From NCBI GenBank assembly GCA_049578985.1, contig JBAUMZ010000112.1:1-64000 (forward strand): 64,000 nucleotides of DNA, given 5' to 3'. How positions within the stretch are numbered: position 1 is the stretch's first letter; each line of letters starts with the position of its first letter. Both the position numbers and the translations under genes were made by a program. Below the pieces are notes generated by a model, which worked only from the letters and a program-made list of their open reading frames with translations, made no database searches and was not told the origin of the DNA. Of the stretch, positions 47,426 through 55,882 are shown in pieces. This stretch comes from TH5896 sp049578985. Its GTDB lineage: Archaea > Thermoproteota > Nitrososphaeria > Nitrososphaerales > Nitrososphaeraceae.

Positions 47426-47818
47426 TTATGGCATTGGTATCTCAGGAAATTCAAATGGATAGTCGCCTAAACCGTTCCCCAATCCCGTGAGAATGCCGTC
47501 TTCCTCTCCAAATTCAAGCTCTATGTCAAGCTCTTGACTCGGAGCTGCATTAGTTGGTGTCGAGCTTATAGCAGCTCCGTCACTATCTTGAACAGAATTG
47601 AGATCATTTAGACAGTTCGCGCTTGTCTGGAGCTGTATTCCAATAATGAGTGAAACCAATTCCGATGGGCAGTCATTATTTGCAGCTGATGATTGGGCAT
47701 TGCTATCACCGTATTTCTTTTTTGCAAATACATCATTGCTGTATGGTGCTAAAGCTGCGCTAGCAAACAAGGCTACTGTTACCATTGCTACCATTGGTAG
47801 TGTTTTATTGTTCTTCAT
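47426..47818 (-). CDS. Small exported protein, AKKKYGDSNAQ type
   Basis: From ATG 47818 (MKNNKTLPMVAMVTVALFAS), signal peptide ending VFA. Mature part: KKKYGDSNAQSSAANNDCP, LVSLIIGIQLQTSANCLNDL, QDSDGAAISSTPTNAAPSQ, ending in acidic ELDIELEFGEED and a proline-rich tail. Two cysteines (NNDCP, NCLND). Paralogs at 60596 and 63039 (broken). Divergently transcribed from the next gene. Distantly analogous to the CGN/QGDEN family (basic Y segment, Q-rich, two Cys). Confidence 0.87.
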   Translation of the reverse strand: MKNNKTLPMVAMVTVALFASAALAPYSNDVFAKKKYGDSNAQSSAANNDCPSELVSLIIGIQLQTSANCLNDLNSVQDSDGAAISSTPTNAAPSQELDIELEFGEEDGILTGLGNGLGDYPFEFPEIPMP

Positions 47819-47941
47819 GATTCGCAAGAAGCTCTTGCATACGCATTTAATTGGGTTGAGTCAATCTGATTTATTTTATTGCGTTACTGTGTAGAAGATT
47901 TGTCTTCCACTATTATACATGAATGCTATTGTATTAGAGAT

Positions 47942-47975
47942 CTAATAGAAAAGATATCTGATATTAATGGGAGTC
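47942..47975 (+). promoter_or_regulatory. Shared upstream element, copy 3
   Basis: CTAATAGAAAAGATATCTG then ATATTAATGGGAGTC, 85 bases before the ATG at 48027. Most similar to copy 4 at 61145. Confidence 0.7.
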
Positions 47976-48026
47976 AAATTCAGTTTAATCCAAATAAACT
48001 AAACCGATGTTTATGCTGCTAATATT

Positions 48027-48341
48027 ATGAATAACAAGAGTTTGAGTATAGCTGTCGTAGCAGCAGTGGCAGCAATGCTCGTTGCAACGTCAGCTGTGGC
48101 AACAGAAGACGCGTTCGCAGGCAAGAAGAAATACGAGAAGAGTCAAGCGAGCTCTCAGGCTAATGCTTGTGGAAATGGTTTCATGTCAACCAATGTAGGA
48201 TGTCAAAACACCGATTCTCAGATCCAAGGGGATGAGAATGGAGTGGCGCAAACAGCACAGCAGACATTCCCAGAAGTTGACAACGGACACGACGACAGAC
48301 ATCACGGCGGACACGACGGCGGCTGGCGTGGAGAAGAATAA
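48027..48341 (+). CDS. Small exported CGN/QGDEN protein, KYEKSQ subtype
   Basis: 104 residues. Signal peptide ending AFA, then GKKKYEKSQASSQANACGNG, STNVGCQNTDSQIQGDENG, AQTAQQTFPEV and a His/Asp/Gly-rich tail (HHGGHDGGW). Direct copy at 61227. Followed by an oligo-T tract (48360). Confidence 0.92.
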   Translation: MNNKSLSIAVVAAVAAMLVATSAVATEDAFAGKKKYEKSQASSQANACGNGFMSTNVGCQNTDSQIQGDENGVAQTAQQTFPEVDNGHDDRHHGGHDGGWRGEE

Positions 48342-48478
48342 ACCATCAACCACATCCCTTTTTTTGTTATTTTATACCAGTTTGTGAAAGATTTTTTCTA
48401 TAGTATAAATATGTGATTTCTGTTTTCTATTGTTTTTTCTTAACTGACATATGCAGTCAACGATAGATTAGATATTGT

Positions 48479-48769
48479 ATGACTGTGAACATTAGAGTAT
48501 ATGCTGTTACAGCAATTGTGACAGTGGTTATTTTCTCAGTTGCAATATCATATATTGGTGTAAACAACGTATATGCTACTGATTATGAAAAAAGCCAAAC
48601 CGTCGCACAGACAAATGAATGCGGCAACTATTGGTTTCCATTAGATGTATTATGCTCTAATTTAGGTTCTCAGACTCAGGGGGATGAAAATAGTATTTCA
48701 GTCGCATCTGCTCAACAGCAAGAAGAAGACAAATCTAGTAAAACAAGCTACGGCCCGCCATTTCCATAG
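48479..48769 (+). CDS. Small exported CGN/QGDEN protein, DYEKSQT subtype
   Basis: 96 residues. Signal peptide ending VYA, then TDYEKSQTVAQTNECGNYW, PLDVLCSNLGSQTQGDENS, end YGPPFP. Intact homolog of 16570 and of the broken 61669 copy. Lies 137 bases after the KYEKSQ gene. Confidence 0.9.
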   Translation: MTVNIRVYAVTAIVTVVIFSVAISYIGVNNVYATDYEKSQTVAQTNECGNYWFPLDVLCSNLGSQTQGDENSISVASAQQQEEDKSSKTSYGPPFP

Positions 48770-49030
48770 AAATATCTAATAATGTTTAATGGGTAGCAAT
48801 TGTGAGGCTACTGTCTACATATAGCGCTATCATACAGCTACAATCTACATCATAAATCATAACACGATATTGCGACAGAAGGTGGTACGTATGAAGAATC
48901 ATCGTACCAATTGTAATGGCTGCAATTTGCGGCTGCATTTTCTCTTCAGTTAGTTATTGAAAAGATATAACATAAATCAGGATTAACCAAGATAATATTT
49001 GTAACCATAACCAAATAGCGAATTTGAAAT

Positions 49031-49088
49031 ACGTACATAGGATCAGATAAACGTACATAGGATCAGATAAACGTACATAGGATCAGAT
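49031..49088 (+). repeat. 20-bp tandem repeat, 2.9 units
   Basis: ACGTACATAGGATCAGATAA in direct tandem. The duplicate segment has a single related unit before CAGATTCAGCGC (about 62213), so the triplication arose after the segment was copied. Confidence 0.9.
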
Positions 49089-49266
49089 TCAGCGCACTAA
49101 AAGATGCTGTCTACAGTCATGCTGGTTACGATTGGTATAAGCCGTAGACTTCATCATTTCTTGTAAGGATTTATTTAGTGGAGTAAGGATTTTGACAGGG
49201 CCAAGATGTTAAAGTAATACTATTTAGGAAAGTCAGTCGAATAAATCAATTCAATATGAGTCATCA

Positions 49267-49376
49267 CATGGTCATTTATAACTATCATAATAATTCTTGC
49301 CATTACAAGTAACTGTCTCATAGGCCGTGATACCCATGGTCATTCGTAGGTACCATAATAATTCTTGCCATCACAT
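49267..49376 (+). repeat. Imperfect direct repeat of about 40 bp
   Basis: CATGGTCATT ... CATAATAATTCTTGCCAT at 49267-49303 recurs at 49336-49373. No gene assigned. Confidence 0.7.
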
Positions 49377-49379
49377 TAA

Positions 49380-50024
49380 CTATTTCAGTGATTCAAGTTG
49401 TTCGAGAAAAAAGATTCTCCAACTTTCCGGAAGTGCTGGAACATTAACTGCATTTTTTAATTTCTCGATATTTGATTTTTCACTGGTATATAATTTCATA
49501 ATATCTTTTATCGTGATATTATGCTCATCTCTTTTTGTCATCTTGATTTCATCGCCTGCTGCAACCTCTCCTTCTCTTAGGACTCTAAAGTAAATTCCAG
49601 GTTTTCCACTTGCAAAGAATTTCCGTATTACTGTTACAGTTCCAAACTTTACGCCAAGTTTAAAACATGGCATTCTAGGCTGAACTGCACCAAGTTTTGA
49701 TGAACCAACTTCAAACTCATCGCCAACATTTACCTCATCTTCAAACAATCCTGAAGTTGTGAAATTCTCGCCAAACATTCCCCAATTCATTTCGAGATTA
49801 GGATACTGGACTCGCCAAAAGGGATAGTATTCAGATGGATATGAATAAACTGCCTTATCAGGACCTCCATGGACTGACAAATCGGCTTGTCTATCACCCT
49901 CTAGATTGAGTCTTCTAAGAGCAATTCTACCTTCTTTAGGACTCTTATAAATTCCAGTTTTTATTAGATTCCCTTCGAATTCCACTTCGCGTGGTAATCC
50001 TACATTTAAAGAAATTAATTTCAT
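49380..50024 (-). CDS. MOSC domain protein (YiiM-like)
   Basis: 214 residues. N-terminal beta-rich MOSC core: MKLISLNVGLPREVEFEG, LNLEGDRQADLSVHGGPDKA, YYPFWRVQYP, WGMFGENFTTSG, VGDEFEVG, then QPRMPCFKLG with the MOSC cysteine at residue 120. A C-terminal three-helix region (ITIKDIMKLYTSE) as in YiiM. MOSC proteins carry molybdenum cofactor or act as sulphur carriers in reductases; this is a standalone form. No partner reductase is adjacent. ATG start. Confidence 0.95.
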   Translation of the reverse strand: MKLISLNVGLPREVEFEGNLIKTGIYKSPKEGRIALRRLNLEGDRQADLSVHGGPDKAVYSYPSEYYPFWRVQYPNLEMNWGMFGENFTTSGLFEDEVNVGDEFEVGSSKLGAVQPRMPCFKLGVKFGTVTVIRKFFASGKPGIYFRVLREGEVAAGDEIKMTKRDEHNITIKDIMKLYTSEKSNIEKLKNAVNVPALPESWRIFFLEQLESLK

Positions 50025-50258
50025 GCCATATATATTTCAGGGGGATATTGATAACTCTTAGTCTATTAAAACTTGCTTTCGATATTTTTTGGAGTTTGTA
50101 CCAGCGTCACATATAAGTTATCATTGTCCCCAAAAGCCGAGGAGGACGGCCATTAATTGGATTATTGTTGATCTCTCATTATGTCGCAACTCCATTGTCG
50201 ATGAATCAGTGGAGACGGGAATAATCCTTATATAAAAAATTGCTTACTTAGTCTATAG

Positions 50259-50375
50259 ATGAAGTGTTATATATGTCAAGCAGATGTGACCGAGAGAAAT
50301 TCATTTAAGACATATTATCCTGATTCTCCTACTACTGTCATCATATGCAACGGATGTTTTAATTATAAAGTATAA
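50259..50375 (+). CDS. Zinc-binding miniprotein (38 aa)
   Basis: MKCYICQADVTERNSF with CYIC at 3-6, and CNGC at 30-33. Two CxxC knuckles 23 residues apart in an ATG-to-TAA frame. Small zinc ribbon; function unknown. Confidence 0.55.
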   Translation: MKCYICQADVTERNSFKTYYPDSPTTVIICNGCFNYKV

Positions 50376-51116
50376 AGGGCAAGAAATATCAATCGATCGT
50401 TAAGTCAAAAGATCTATGCGACTCTTAATGAGAGACAAAATTGTGAAGTGGAGTAATGTTCAGATATAGGTAGCCCCGATGATGAGCATATAACGTAGAG
50501 CAAAAACTAGGCTCTCCAAAAATTATTAGTCTTAAATATAATGTGCAGCATAGACACACATCCAATATGTTTCGAGCGGATTTCATCGAAATATCTAAAC
50601 TAGATGAGTTCTCATCGGCAGAATGAAGCATATCGAAGCTAACGGAAAAAACATAATGATCATAAATCTAGATGGTACGTTCTATGCGTTAAATGTATCA
50701 AGTAGAACAAGATACACATTGATAAATTGATTGGTTCTCATAGAGTGAAATCCTTTTGCTCCAATGGGTAGAGCGCTTATGGGATTCACCTTTCTCTGTT
50801 TCTTCTGAGTGTTCGTTTCCTAAGAAACTCTTGGCCTTGGTTTTAGGTATTTGATCTTGCTGCTGTGGTTGTTCTCTCTGCGCTCGACTAAGTTACTTGC
50901 CAACGCCAATTGACTCTCTTTTAGAGCCAAGGGTGTTTCTGACTTGAATTTTGGGTTAGAAAGAGAACGGCTAGCGGCCCCTACAGTTATCTACTTCACA
51001 TCTATTGTCTGGAGGTCTGCGTGACTAACCTAGTTGTCAATAACCACTTACAAAATAGTTCCTTAGCAGGCAACCCAGATTAATATTTTTAAATAAAACA
51101 CGAACGAGAGAATGAT
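50376..51116. other. Gene-poor stretch with possible tRNA-like fragment
   Basis: Bases 50764-50780 (GCTCCAATGGGTAGAGC) look like a tRNA D-arm, but no acceptor, anticodon or T arms are found at proper distances. The 68-codon minus-strand frame at 50425-50631 is unsupported. No gene called. Confidence 0.4.
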
Positions 51117-51689
51117 TTGGAAATGAAAGTTCATAACCCTAATGAGTTTACTTTTATGATTTGCCGGAATTTAAAACCTGGCCGTGAAAAAGAATATGAT
51201 GACTGGCTCAGGCGATACCTGGCTCTTGAAATGAAAGCTCCAGGATATCTGGGAACAACAGTTATCCTACCAGGCAGTACGAGATCAACCACAAGATACA
51301 TAATCACAAGGTTTGTTGACAAGGCTTCAATGAGAGCATGGCGGGAATCCGACCAATCTGCCGAACTGTTAAAGGAGGCGGATAATTATTCAACTCCTTC
51401 TTATGACTCTGCGTACGGTATGGAAACATGGTTTAACTTACCGGATCTAAGAGCTTTAGTTCCTCCTCCTAAGTGGAAAATGGCATTAATCGTATTTATG
51501 GCTGCGTACGCAATTGGTTTGCCATCCCACTATTTGATTGATCCTTATTTGGAAGGCTGGCCCATACTGTTTAGCTCTATCGCTTTCAGTGGGATACTTG
51601 TGATTGGACTAACCTATTTTGCTATGCCTATTCTAAGCCGAGTATTTGGGCGCTGGTTATACCCAAGTAGTGCTCCCACTAAGACATAA
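51117..51689 (+). CDS. ABM-domain membrane protein
   Basis: 190 residues. N-terminal antibiotic-biosynthesis-monooxygenase-like ferredoxin fold (FTFMICRNLKPGREKEYDDW, APGYLGTTVILPGS, RYIITRFVDKASMRAWRES), then two transmembrane helices (WKMALIVFMAAYAIGLPSHY and ILFSSIAFSGILVIGLTYF) and a positively charged end. This soluble-ABM-plus-two-helices form is common in bacteria and archaea; function unknown. ATG start. Confidence 0.92.
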   Translation: MEMKVHNPNEFTFMICRNLKPGREKEYDDWLRRYLALEMKAPGYLGTTVILPGSTRSTTRYIITRFVDKASMRAWRESDQSAELLKEADNYSTPSYDSAYGMETWFNLPDLRALVPPPKWKMALIVFMAAYAIGLPSHYLIDPYLEGWPILFSSIAFSGILVIGLTYFAMPILSRVFGRWLYPSSAPTKT

Positions 51690-51762
51690 TCTCTATGCTT
51701 GGGTTAAATGGAATTCCACGTTTCAATTGTTAGGTTTGGGCTCTGCTTGAATCCACGAAAGG

Positions 51763-51780
51763 GCGCATAATTATTTGTGC
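51763..51780 (+). promoter_or_regulatory. SDRPER-type promoter, variant
   Basis: GCGCATAATTATTTGTGC followed by GGATTTCTTTCT and ATG at 51800 (only 15 codons, MNLRKTRIYVGPNGG). A promoter whose gene has been lost. Confidence 0.5.
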
Positions 51781-51843
51781 GGATTTCTTTCTCAGATTGA
51801 TGAACCTTAGAAAGACACGCATTTACGTTGGGCCCAACGGGGG

Positions 51844-51890
51844 TTGACAAGACTTTATAGTCTTTTCAGATTTTCACGAAAAGATCTGTT
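51844..51890 (+). repeat. Copy of dispersed TGACAAG-TTTATAG element
   Basis: TTGACAAGACTTTATAG, TTTTCAGATTTTCACGAAAAG, ATCTGTT. Near-identical blocks at 39747 and, diverged, 854 and 28647. It lies 25 bases before the palindromic promoter, so may be an upstream part of the same control region. Confidence 0.55.
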
Positions 51891-51914
51891 CAATGTGACT
51901 TGAGCCCATAATAG

Positions 51915-51932
51915 AGCACATAAATATTGGTA
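51915..51932 (+). promoter_or_regulatory. SDRPER-type palindromic TATA promoter
   Basis: GCACATAAATATTGGTAC, 35 bases before the ATG at 51950, the same spacing as the 39469 and 32954 copies. Confidence 0.65.
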
Positions 51933-51949
51933 CGATTTTCTTTCATAGA

Positions 51950-52648
51950 ATGATTAACCCAAAGATAATTGGCATGATTGTAACATTAGCGGCATTTGTC
52001 CTAGTATCATTCGAGGATTCTGTTGTCCTAGGAAGCCCATGTCCAGGATTCCCTCAGGAGACTTCACCTCGAGAAACAGCAGCTACGTCAGCACTAATAT
52101 ATACTCAGAATGCCCTATCGTCATCTTCCAATAATATTATAGAGGTTGCAGACGTAGATTCACAAGAAGCAGCAGGAGCGGGTAATGCTAGGACAAAGAT
52201 GCTGACGAATCAGTCTGCAGAATGGAATAAGACAGGAGTAGAGTATCTAAGTATCCAAACTGCACAATCTGGAGCGATATCTCAGGTCAATGGAAGTGCT
52301 TATACACTAGAATTGAATGATGTAGCAAATAGGACCATTATGTTTTCGGATAGACCTGATAGAATAGTAGAATCAGTCAGTACTACTGACTTTGTTGGCA
52401 ATTGGATTGCAGGTCAAGACAGTTTTTCAGCAGATGAACCTAATGATGCTTTAATAGTAGAAAATACTCAGACAGGTAACTTGGAAACCGTTGTAATAGA
52501 GTCTTCGAATCCAGTCTATAACATGACTTCAAACACTTTGACATATACAATTATGGGGGAGAATGGGACATCAGTTAATCTGCCAAGTGAGTTTGGACAT
52601 TCAATCTTGGTGATAGATAACCAAGCCTGTTTGAATGTCTTTATATAA
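51950..52648 (+). CDS. SDRPER-family exported protein, intact
   Basis: 232 residues. Signal peptide (IIGMIVTLAAFVLVSF), CPGFPQETS, a linker with VADVDSQEAA, then the family domain: SIQTAQSGAISQVNGSAYTL, IMFSDRPDRIVESVS, FVGNWIAGQDSFSAD, NDALIVENTQTGNLET, ESSNPVYNMTSNTLTYTIM, EFGHSILVID. The most complete member in the window; beta-rich, extracellular. I cannot name the domain. A damaged twin is at 28741. Confidence 0.9.
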   Translation: MINPKIIGMIVTLAAFVLVSFEDSVVLGSPCPGFPQETSPRETAATSALIYTQNALSSSSNNIIEVADVDSQEAAGAGNARTKMLTNQSAEWNKTGVEYLSIQTAQSGAISQVNGSAYTLELNDVANRTIMFSDRPDRIVESVSTTDFVGNWIAGQDSFSADEPNDALIVENTQTGNLETVVIESSNPVYNMTSNTLTYTIMGENGTSVNLPSEFGHSILVIDNQACLNVFI

Positions 52649-52947
52649 ATCACCTTAAAAGGTAAAGTAGTTAGACGAGCTTGCAGAAATTAAATAAAAT
52701 CCGCTACATCCCAATCTAGAAATAATAAGCAATGCAGAATTTTTACCAGATCCACTATCTAAGACAAATAACGCAGCACAGGAAAGCAACTATGATATGT
52801 TCACTTGATACCAAAACGGTTTACGTAACATAGCATGTAACATTACGTAAGAGGCATGATCTGACCGTCCTAGAATGTAAACTCAAGACTACTAGTAGAA
52901 TATTCAATGGATTTATAAAACAATAACTTAGTTGAAATAGGTTTGAT
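52649..52947. other. Intergenic stretch
   Basis: Nothing recognisable; convergent genes on each side. Confidence 0.4.
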
Positions 52948-53403
52948 TCATGAACTTGCGTCAGTGATTGTAAATTTATTCTGCTTAGAGTCTTGATGAC
53001 AAGTTATTTTTATCTCTGGAGATGTGGATTTTGGTTCGCACTCACCAGTTGGCTCCCACCATCCACTAAATTCTGCAACAGAATTATTTCCATAATTATA
53101 GTAAATATGTACAATCCCATCATCAAATGCGTTATTGGGTCCGCCTCCATAAATCCCTATTTGTGTTCCGGGTTCTATCGTCTCTGGTGGTGTATCTATA
53201 ATAACATGTTGCTTTGTTATCTTTTGGAAGGTAAATTCTTGACTCGATCCCTTATTATTTATTATGACTCCAAAGTTATTTTCGTAGGAAGCATGTGCGG
53301 TGCTATCATGAAAATGCATAAATGAAATTTCTATCAAAGAATATGTGCTGATTGAGACCACAGCCATGATACACATTGAAGTTATCTTGTTAGAGTTTTT
53401 CAT
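52948..53403 (-). CDS. Exported hypothetical protein (151 aa)
   Basis: From ATG 53403: MKNSNKITSMCIMAVVSIST then a signal peptide ending HASYE. Mature beta-rich domain: FGVIINNKGSSQEFTFQKIT, HVIIDTPPETIEPGTQIGIY, GIVHIYYNYGNNSVAEFSGW, two cysteines near the end (GECEP, ITCHQ). No family named. The frame extends 24 codons further upstream without support. Confidence 0.8.
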   Translation of the reverse strand: MKNSNKITSMCIMAVVSISTYSLIEISFMHFHDSTAHASYENNFGVIINNKGSSQEFTFQKITKQHVIIDTPPETIEPGTQIGIYGGGPNNAFDDGIVHIYYNYGNNSVAEFSGWWEPTGECEPKSTSPEIKITCHQDSKQNKFTITDASS

Positions 53404-53484
53404 ATGACAAACATACACAGTAGCATACGTATGTGTTATTATTGAAACAATAGGGCTTACTATTATTCTTGTCAATTAGACCTA

Positions 53485-53670
53485 TTGCCAAGAAATTCCA
53501 ATTCGAGGGGTTCCTCCAAAGATTCACCGAGACATGACTTGTATGATACCACTGCAAATACGTTAGCATATACAATTACTGCAGGGAATGCGACATCTAT
53601 TGGACTACCAAGAGAATTTGGACAGACCATATTGGTGATAGATGTTACACCGGGACAGTGGGGATACTGA
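53485..53670 (+). pseudogene. C-terminal fragment of SDRPER family
   Basis: LYDTTANTLAYTITAGNATS then REFGQTILVIDVTPGQWGY matches the end of the family domain. The rest is missing. Confidence 0.75.
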
Positions 53671-53794
53671 TACCAATGTTGGAGATAGTACTGTTTGTAT
53701 CAGTTAAAATCAGACTGAAGCAACTATCGTCCTATTTAATAGCAGACAGTAGAAGATAGAAAGAGCTTTAGCTAACAACAGCCCCCTAAATCAT

Positions 53795-54112
53795 ATGCAG
53801 GTACTCAACAAATACGAAAAAGAAGAGCTTGTCATTAAGATGCACAAAGAAGGTAGGACTCTTCGAGAAATTGCATCTGGCGTACACATGTCATTTGGGG
53901 ACATTGCCAAGGTTATTCGAAGAATAAGTGTCCCAACTAATTATAATAATAATAGTGCCGATATAGACCTGAGCAAAAAATCAAAATCGATACAGGCGCT
54001 ATACCTATTCGAACAAGGTAAGAAGCCGATTGATGTAGCAATAGAATTAGATATCCCGTACATTGAGGTAGAAGACCTGTTACAGGAGTTCTGGGGTTTA
54101 AAGGGGTTATGA
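53795..54112 (+). CDS. HTH protein, N-terminal half of split family member
   Basis: 105 residues. Two HTH-like segments: EKEELVIKMHKEGRTLREIA, VHMSFGDIAKVIRRI; and KSIQALYLFEQGKKPIDVAI, EVEDLLQEFWGLKGL. In full-length thaumarchaeal relatives, as I recall them, the sequence continues into a helical/coiled-coil half. That half, in the same orientation, lies 4.8 kb downstream (58919-59259). This ORF could still act as a small DNA-binding protein. Confidence 0.85.
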   Translation: MQVLNKYEKEELVIKMHKEGRTLREIASGVHMSFGDIAKVIRRISVPTNYNNNSADIDLSKKSKSIQALYLFEQGKKPIDVAIELDIPYIEVEDLLQEFWGLKGL

Positions 54113-54139
54113 TGCCTTTCATGGTATTGCAGCGGTCAA

Positions 54140-54170
54140 TCCATTTGAAATGACTGGTCATTTGAAATGA
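54140..54170 (+). repeat. Direct repeat at junction
   Basis: CATTTGAAATGAC occurs twice (54141 and 54158 region) between the stop of the HTH half-gene and the 5'-truncated SDRPER gene; possible trace of a rearrangement. Confidence 0.55.
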
Positions 54171-54176
54171 CCTATC

Positions 54177-54584
54177 CTATCTATTCAAAGTGCACAATCG
54201 GGATCAGTATCTCAAATCAATGAAACTGCCTATACACTAGAATTGAATAACGTATCTGATAATACTATACTATTTTCAGATAGGCCAGAACGGATAGTGA
54301 CATCAGTTAGTACGGCTGATTTTGTTGGTAATTGGACCACTGGACCTAATAGTTTTTCATCGGATGCACCAAATGATGCTCTAATAGTAGAAGAGACTCA
54401 GACTGGTAACTTGGAAACCTATGTTATAGAATCATTCAGTCCTGTCTATGATACGAATACAAATACATTAACATACACAATTATGGCTGATGATGCAACA
54501 TCAATGGAGTTGCCTGGAGAGTTTGGGCAGGCCGTTTTAGTTATAGACCCTGGGGGCCAGTCCGGTCCCGAAACCGGCACCTAA
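54177..54584 (+). CDS. SDRPER-family protein, 5'-truncated
   Basis: Domain begins abruptly with LSIQSAQSGSVSQINETAYT and is complete to the end: LFSDRPERIVTSVS, FVGNWTTGPNSFSSD, NDALIVEETQTGNLET, ESFSPVYDTNTNTLTYTIM, EFGQAVLVID. No signal peptide or start precedes it; the first ATG in frame is 54243. Probably a truncated, non-exported pseudogene. Confidence 0.75.
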   Translation, partial: LSIQSAQSGSVSQINETAYTLELNNVSDNTILFSDRPERIVTSVSTADFVGNWTTGPNSFSSDAPNDALIVEETQTGNLETYVIESFSPVYDTNTNTLTYTIMADDATSMELPGEFGQAVLVIDPGGQSGPETGT

Positions 54585-54840
54585 AGAGCGAAAAAGACTG
54601 AGTTGCAGTAACGGTTTTTACTAAAGATAAATTTGTTACAGGTTGGGTCCTGACAATTGCATTGGATTATGAGGTTACGGTTTCACACCTGCTGCAATAA
54701 CTCATTGGGGTTCCATCATCATTGCCATACAATTTCATAGGAAAAACAAAATCTAATGCCATCATTATTGATGTAACGTAATATTGATGAGAAGTGGTAA
54801 TATATGGGAACTAACCAAAAGAATGACTCGGAGTAAGTAA
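54585..54840. other. Intergenic stretch
   Basis: No gene recognised; promoter of the nuclease gene expected at the right end. Confidence 0.4.
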
Positions 54841-55665
54841 ATGAAGTTGAAAAATCTTATTAATAAACCAATATTGGCATATTATAGCCGGCTGAGAAAA
54901 TTGAATCATCGCGGGGATCAGGCTTGCCTGTTACTATTCTGTATCAGTACACTTCTTTTTTCTCTAGTTCTGACGCCTCTACACCCACTTTCTGTAGAGG
55001 CTCGGTGTCCGAATGGTTACCATAAGAGTCCTAGCGGCGATTGTGAGAAAGTTACTCACAGTGGTGGATTGCCTAGATGTCCTGATGGGTTCCATCGAAG
55101 CCCAGATGGAGACTGTGAACGAGTCTCTTCTGGGAACGACGGTAGTAGTAATATTGATTCTAACACAGAAGATGACAAGGATGACAACGACAATGCAAGA
55201 ACAGTAGAGGAAGGAAATGATGACAAGGCTGAAACTGGCAATAGTGATGAAACTGAACTACTGAGTAGTCAAACTCCACTATCCATATCCACAGAATGCA
55301 AGGGTTCAGCAGATTGTTTCAGAGGAACGGTAACTGAGATTGTAGATGGCGATACACTTGATGTTGATAATATCCGAATTCGCTTGTCAATGGTAAATAC
55401 ACCAGAAAGGGGTGAAACAGGATACGAGGATGCAACAGATACTACAGAATCTGAATGCCCGGTGGGAAGTGAAGCACTGATGGATGAAGATGATGGTCAG
55501 AAAGGAGGAAGTTTTGGGCAGCTGATTGGCGTTATCTATTGCAATGGAAATGATACATCATTAAACGAAGTGCTGCTGCAAGCAAATAAGGCAGTCGTGT
55601 ACGAAGACTTCTGCGAGGTTAGCGAGTTCGCCAATGAAGATTGGGTAATTAGATTTGGGTGTTAA
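54841..55665 (+). CDS. Exported SNase-like nuclease
   Basis: 274 residues. A long basic N-terminus, signal helix (ACLLLFCISTLLFSLVL), two tandem repeats of about 20 residues (RCPNGYHKSPSGDCEKV and RCPDGFHRSPDGDCERV, each with two Cys), an acidic Asp/Asn/Glu linker, then a staphylococcal-nuclease-like domain: FRGTVTEIVDGDTLDVDNIR, IRLSMVNTPERGE, VGSEALMDEDDGQ, VIYCNGNDTSLNEVLLQAN, YEDFCEVSEF. The first catalytic region (DGDT, R-x-NTPE) is retained. Calcium-dependent extracellular nuclease by family. Confidence 0.9.
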   Translation: MKLKNLINKPILAYYSRLRKLNHRGDQACLLLFCISTLLFSLVLTPLHPLSVEARCPNGYHKSPSGDCEKVTHSGGLPRCPDGFHRSPDGDCERVSSGNDGSSNIDSNTEDDKDDNDNARTVEEGNDDKAETGNSDETELLSSQTPLSISTECKGSADCFRGTVTEIVDGDTLDVDNIRIRLSMVNTPERGETGYEDATDTTESECPVGSEALMDEDDGQKGGSFGQLIGVIYCNGNDTSLNEVLLQANKAVVYEDFCEVSEFANEDWVIRFGC

Positions 55666-55882
55666 AATTGGCTTTATTTTAAAATAGATGTTATCCTTGT
55701 CGTTATCAGCGCAATATTCACTCCTCCGATCCTGCATCCAACGACCGCATTTAGGATATCGCTTTTACGCTTGCATTCGGAAGGGGAGTGAAATAATGGG
55801 ATAAGAAGATTTGTAAGATTTGTTTGGCAGTCTTTTTTCTCCCAATCCACATAAACTAAGTAAGAATAGCCCAGAATATTAA

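Larger units (their letters stand above)
47330..49150. repeat. Segmental duplication, copy 1
   Basis: Gene order (minus) AKKKYGDSNAQ protein, (plus) KYEKSQ protein, DYEKSQT protein, then a 3' region with GCGCTATCATACAGCTAC and TCTCTTCAGTTAGTTAT, recurs at about 60520-62290. In copy 1 the fourth gene (D/S-rich exported protein) has decayed: only CAGATTCAGCGCACTAA and part of the signal-peptide region remain at 49085-49145. Confidence 0.85.

Noticed and set aside
50755..50840. tRNA gene (D-arm-like GCTCCAATGGGTAGAGC)
   Set aside because: No matching acceptor stem, anticodon arm or T-loop at valid distances, even allowing an intron.
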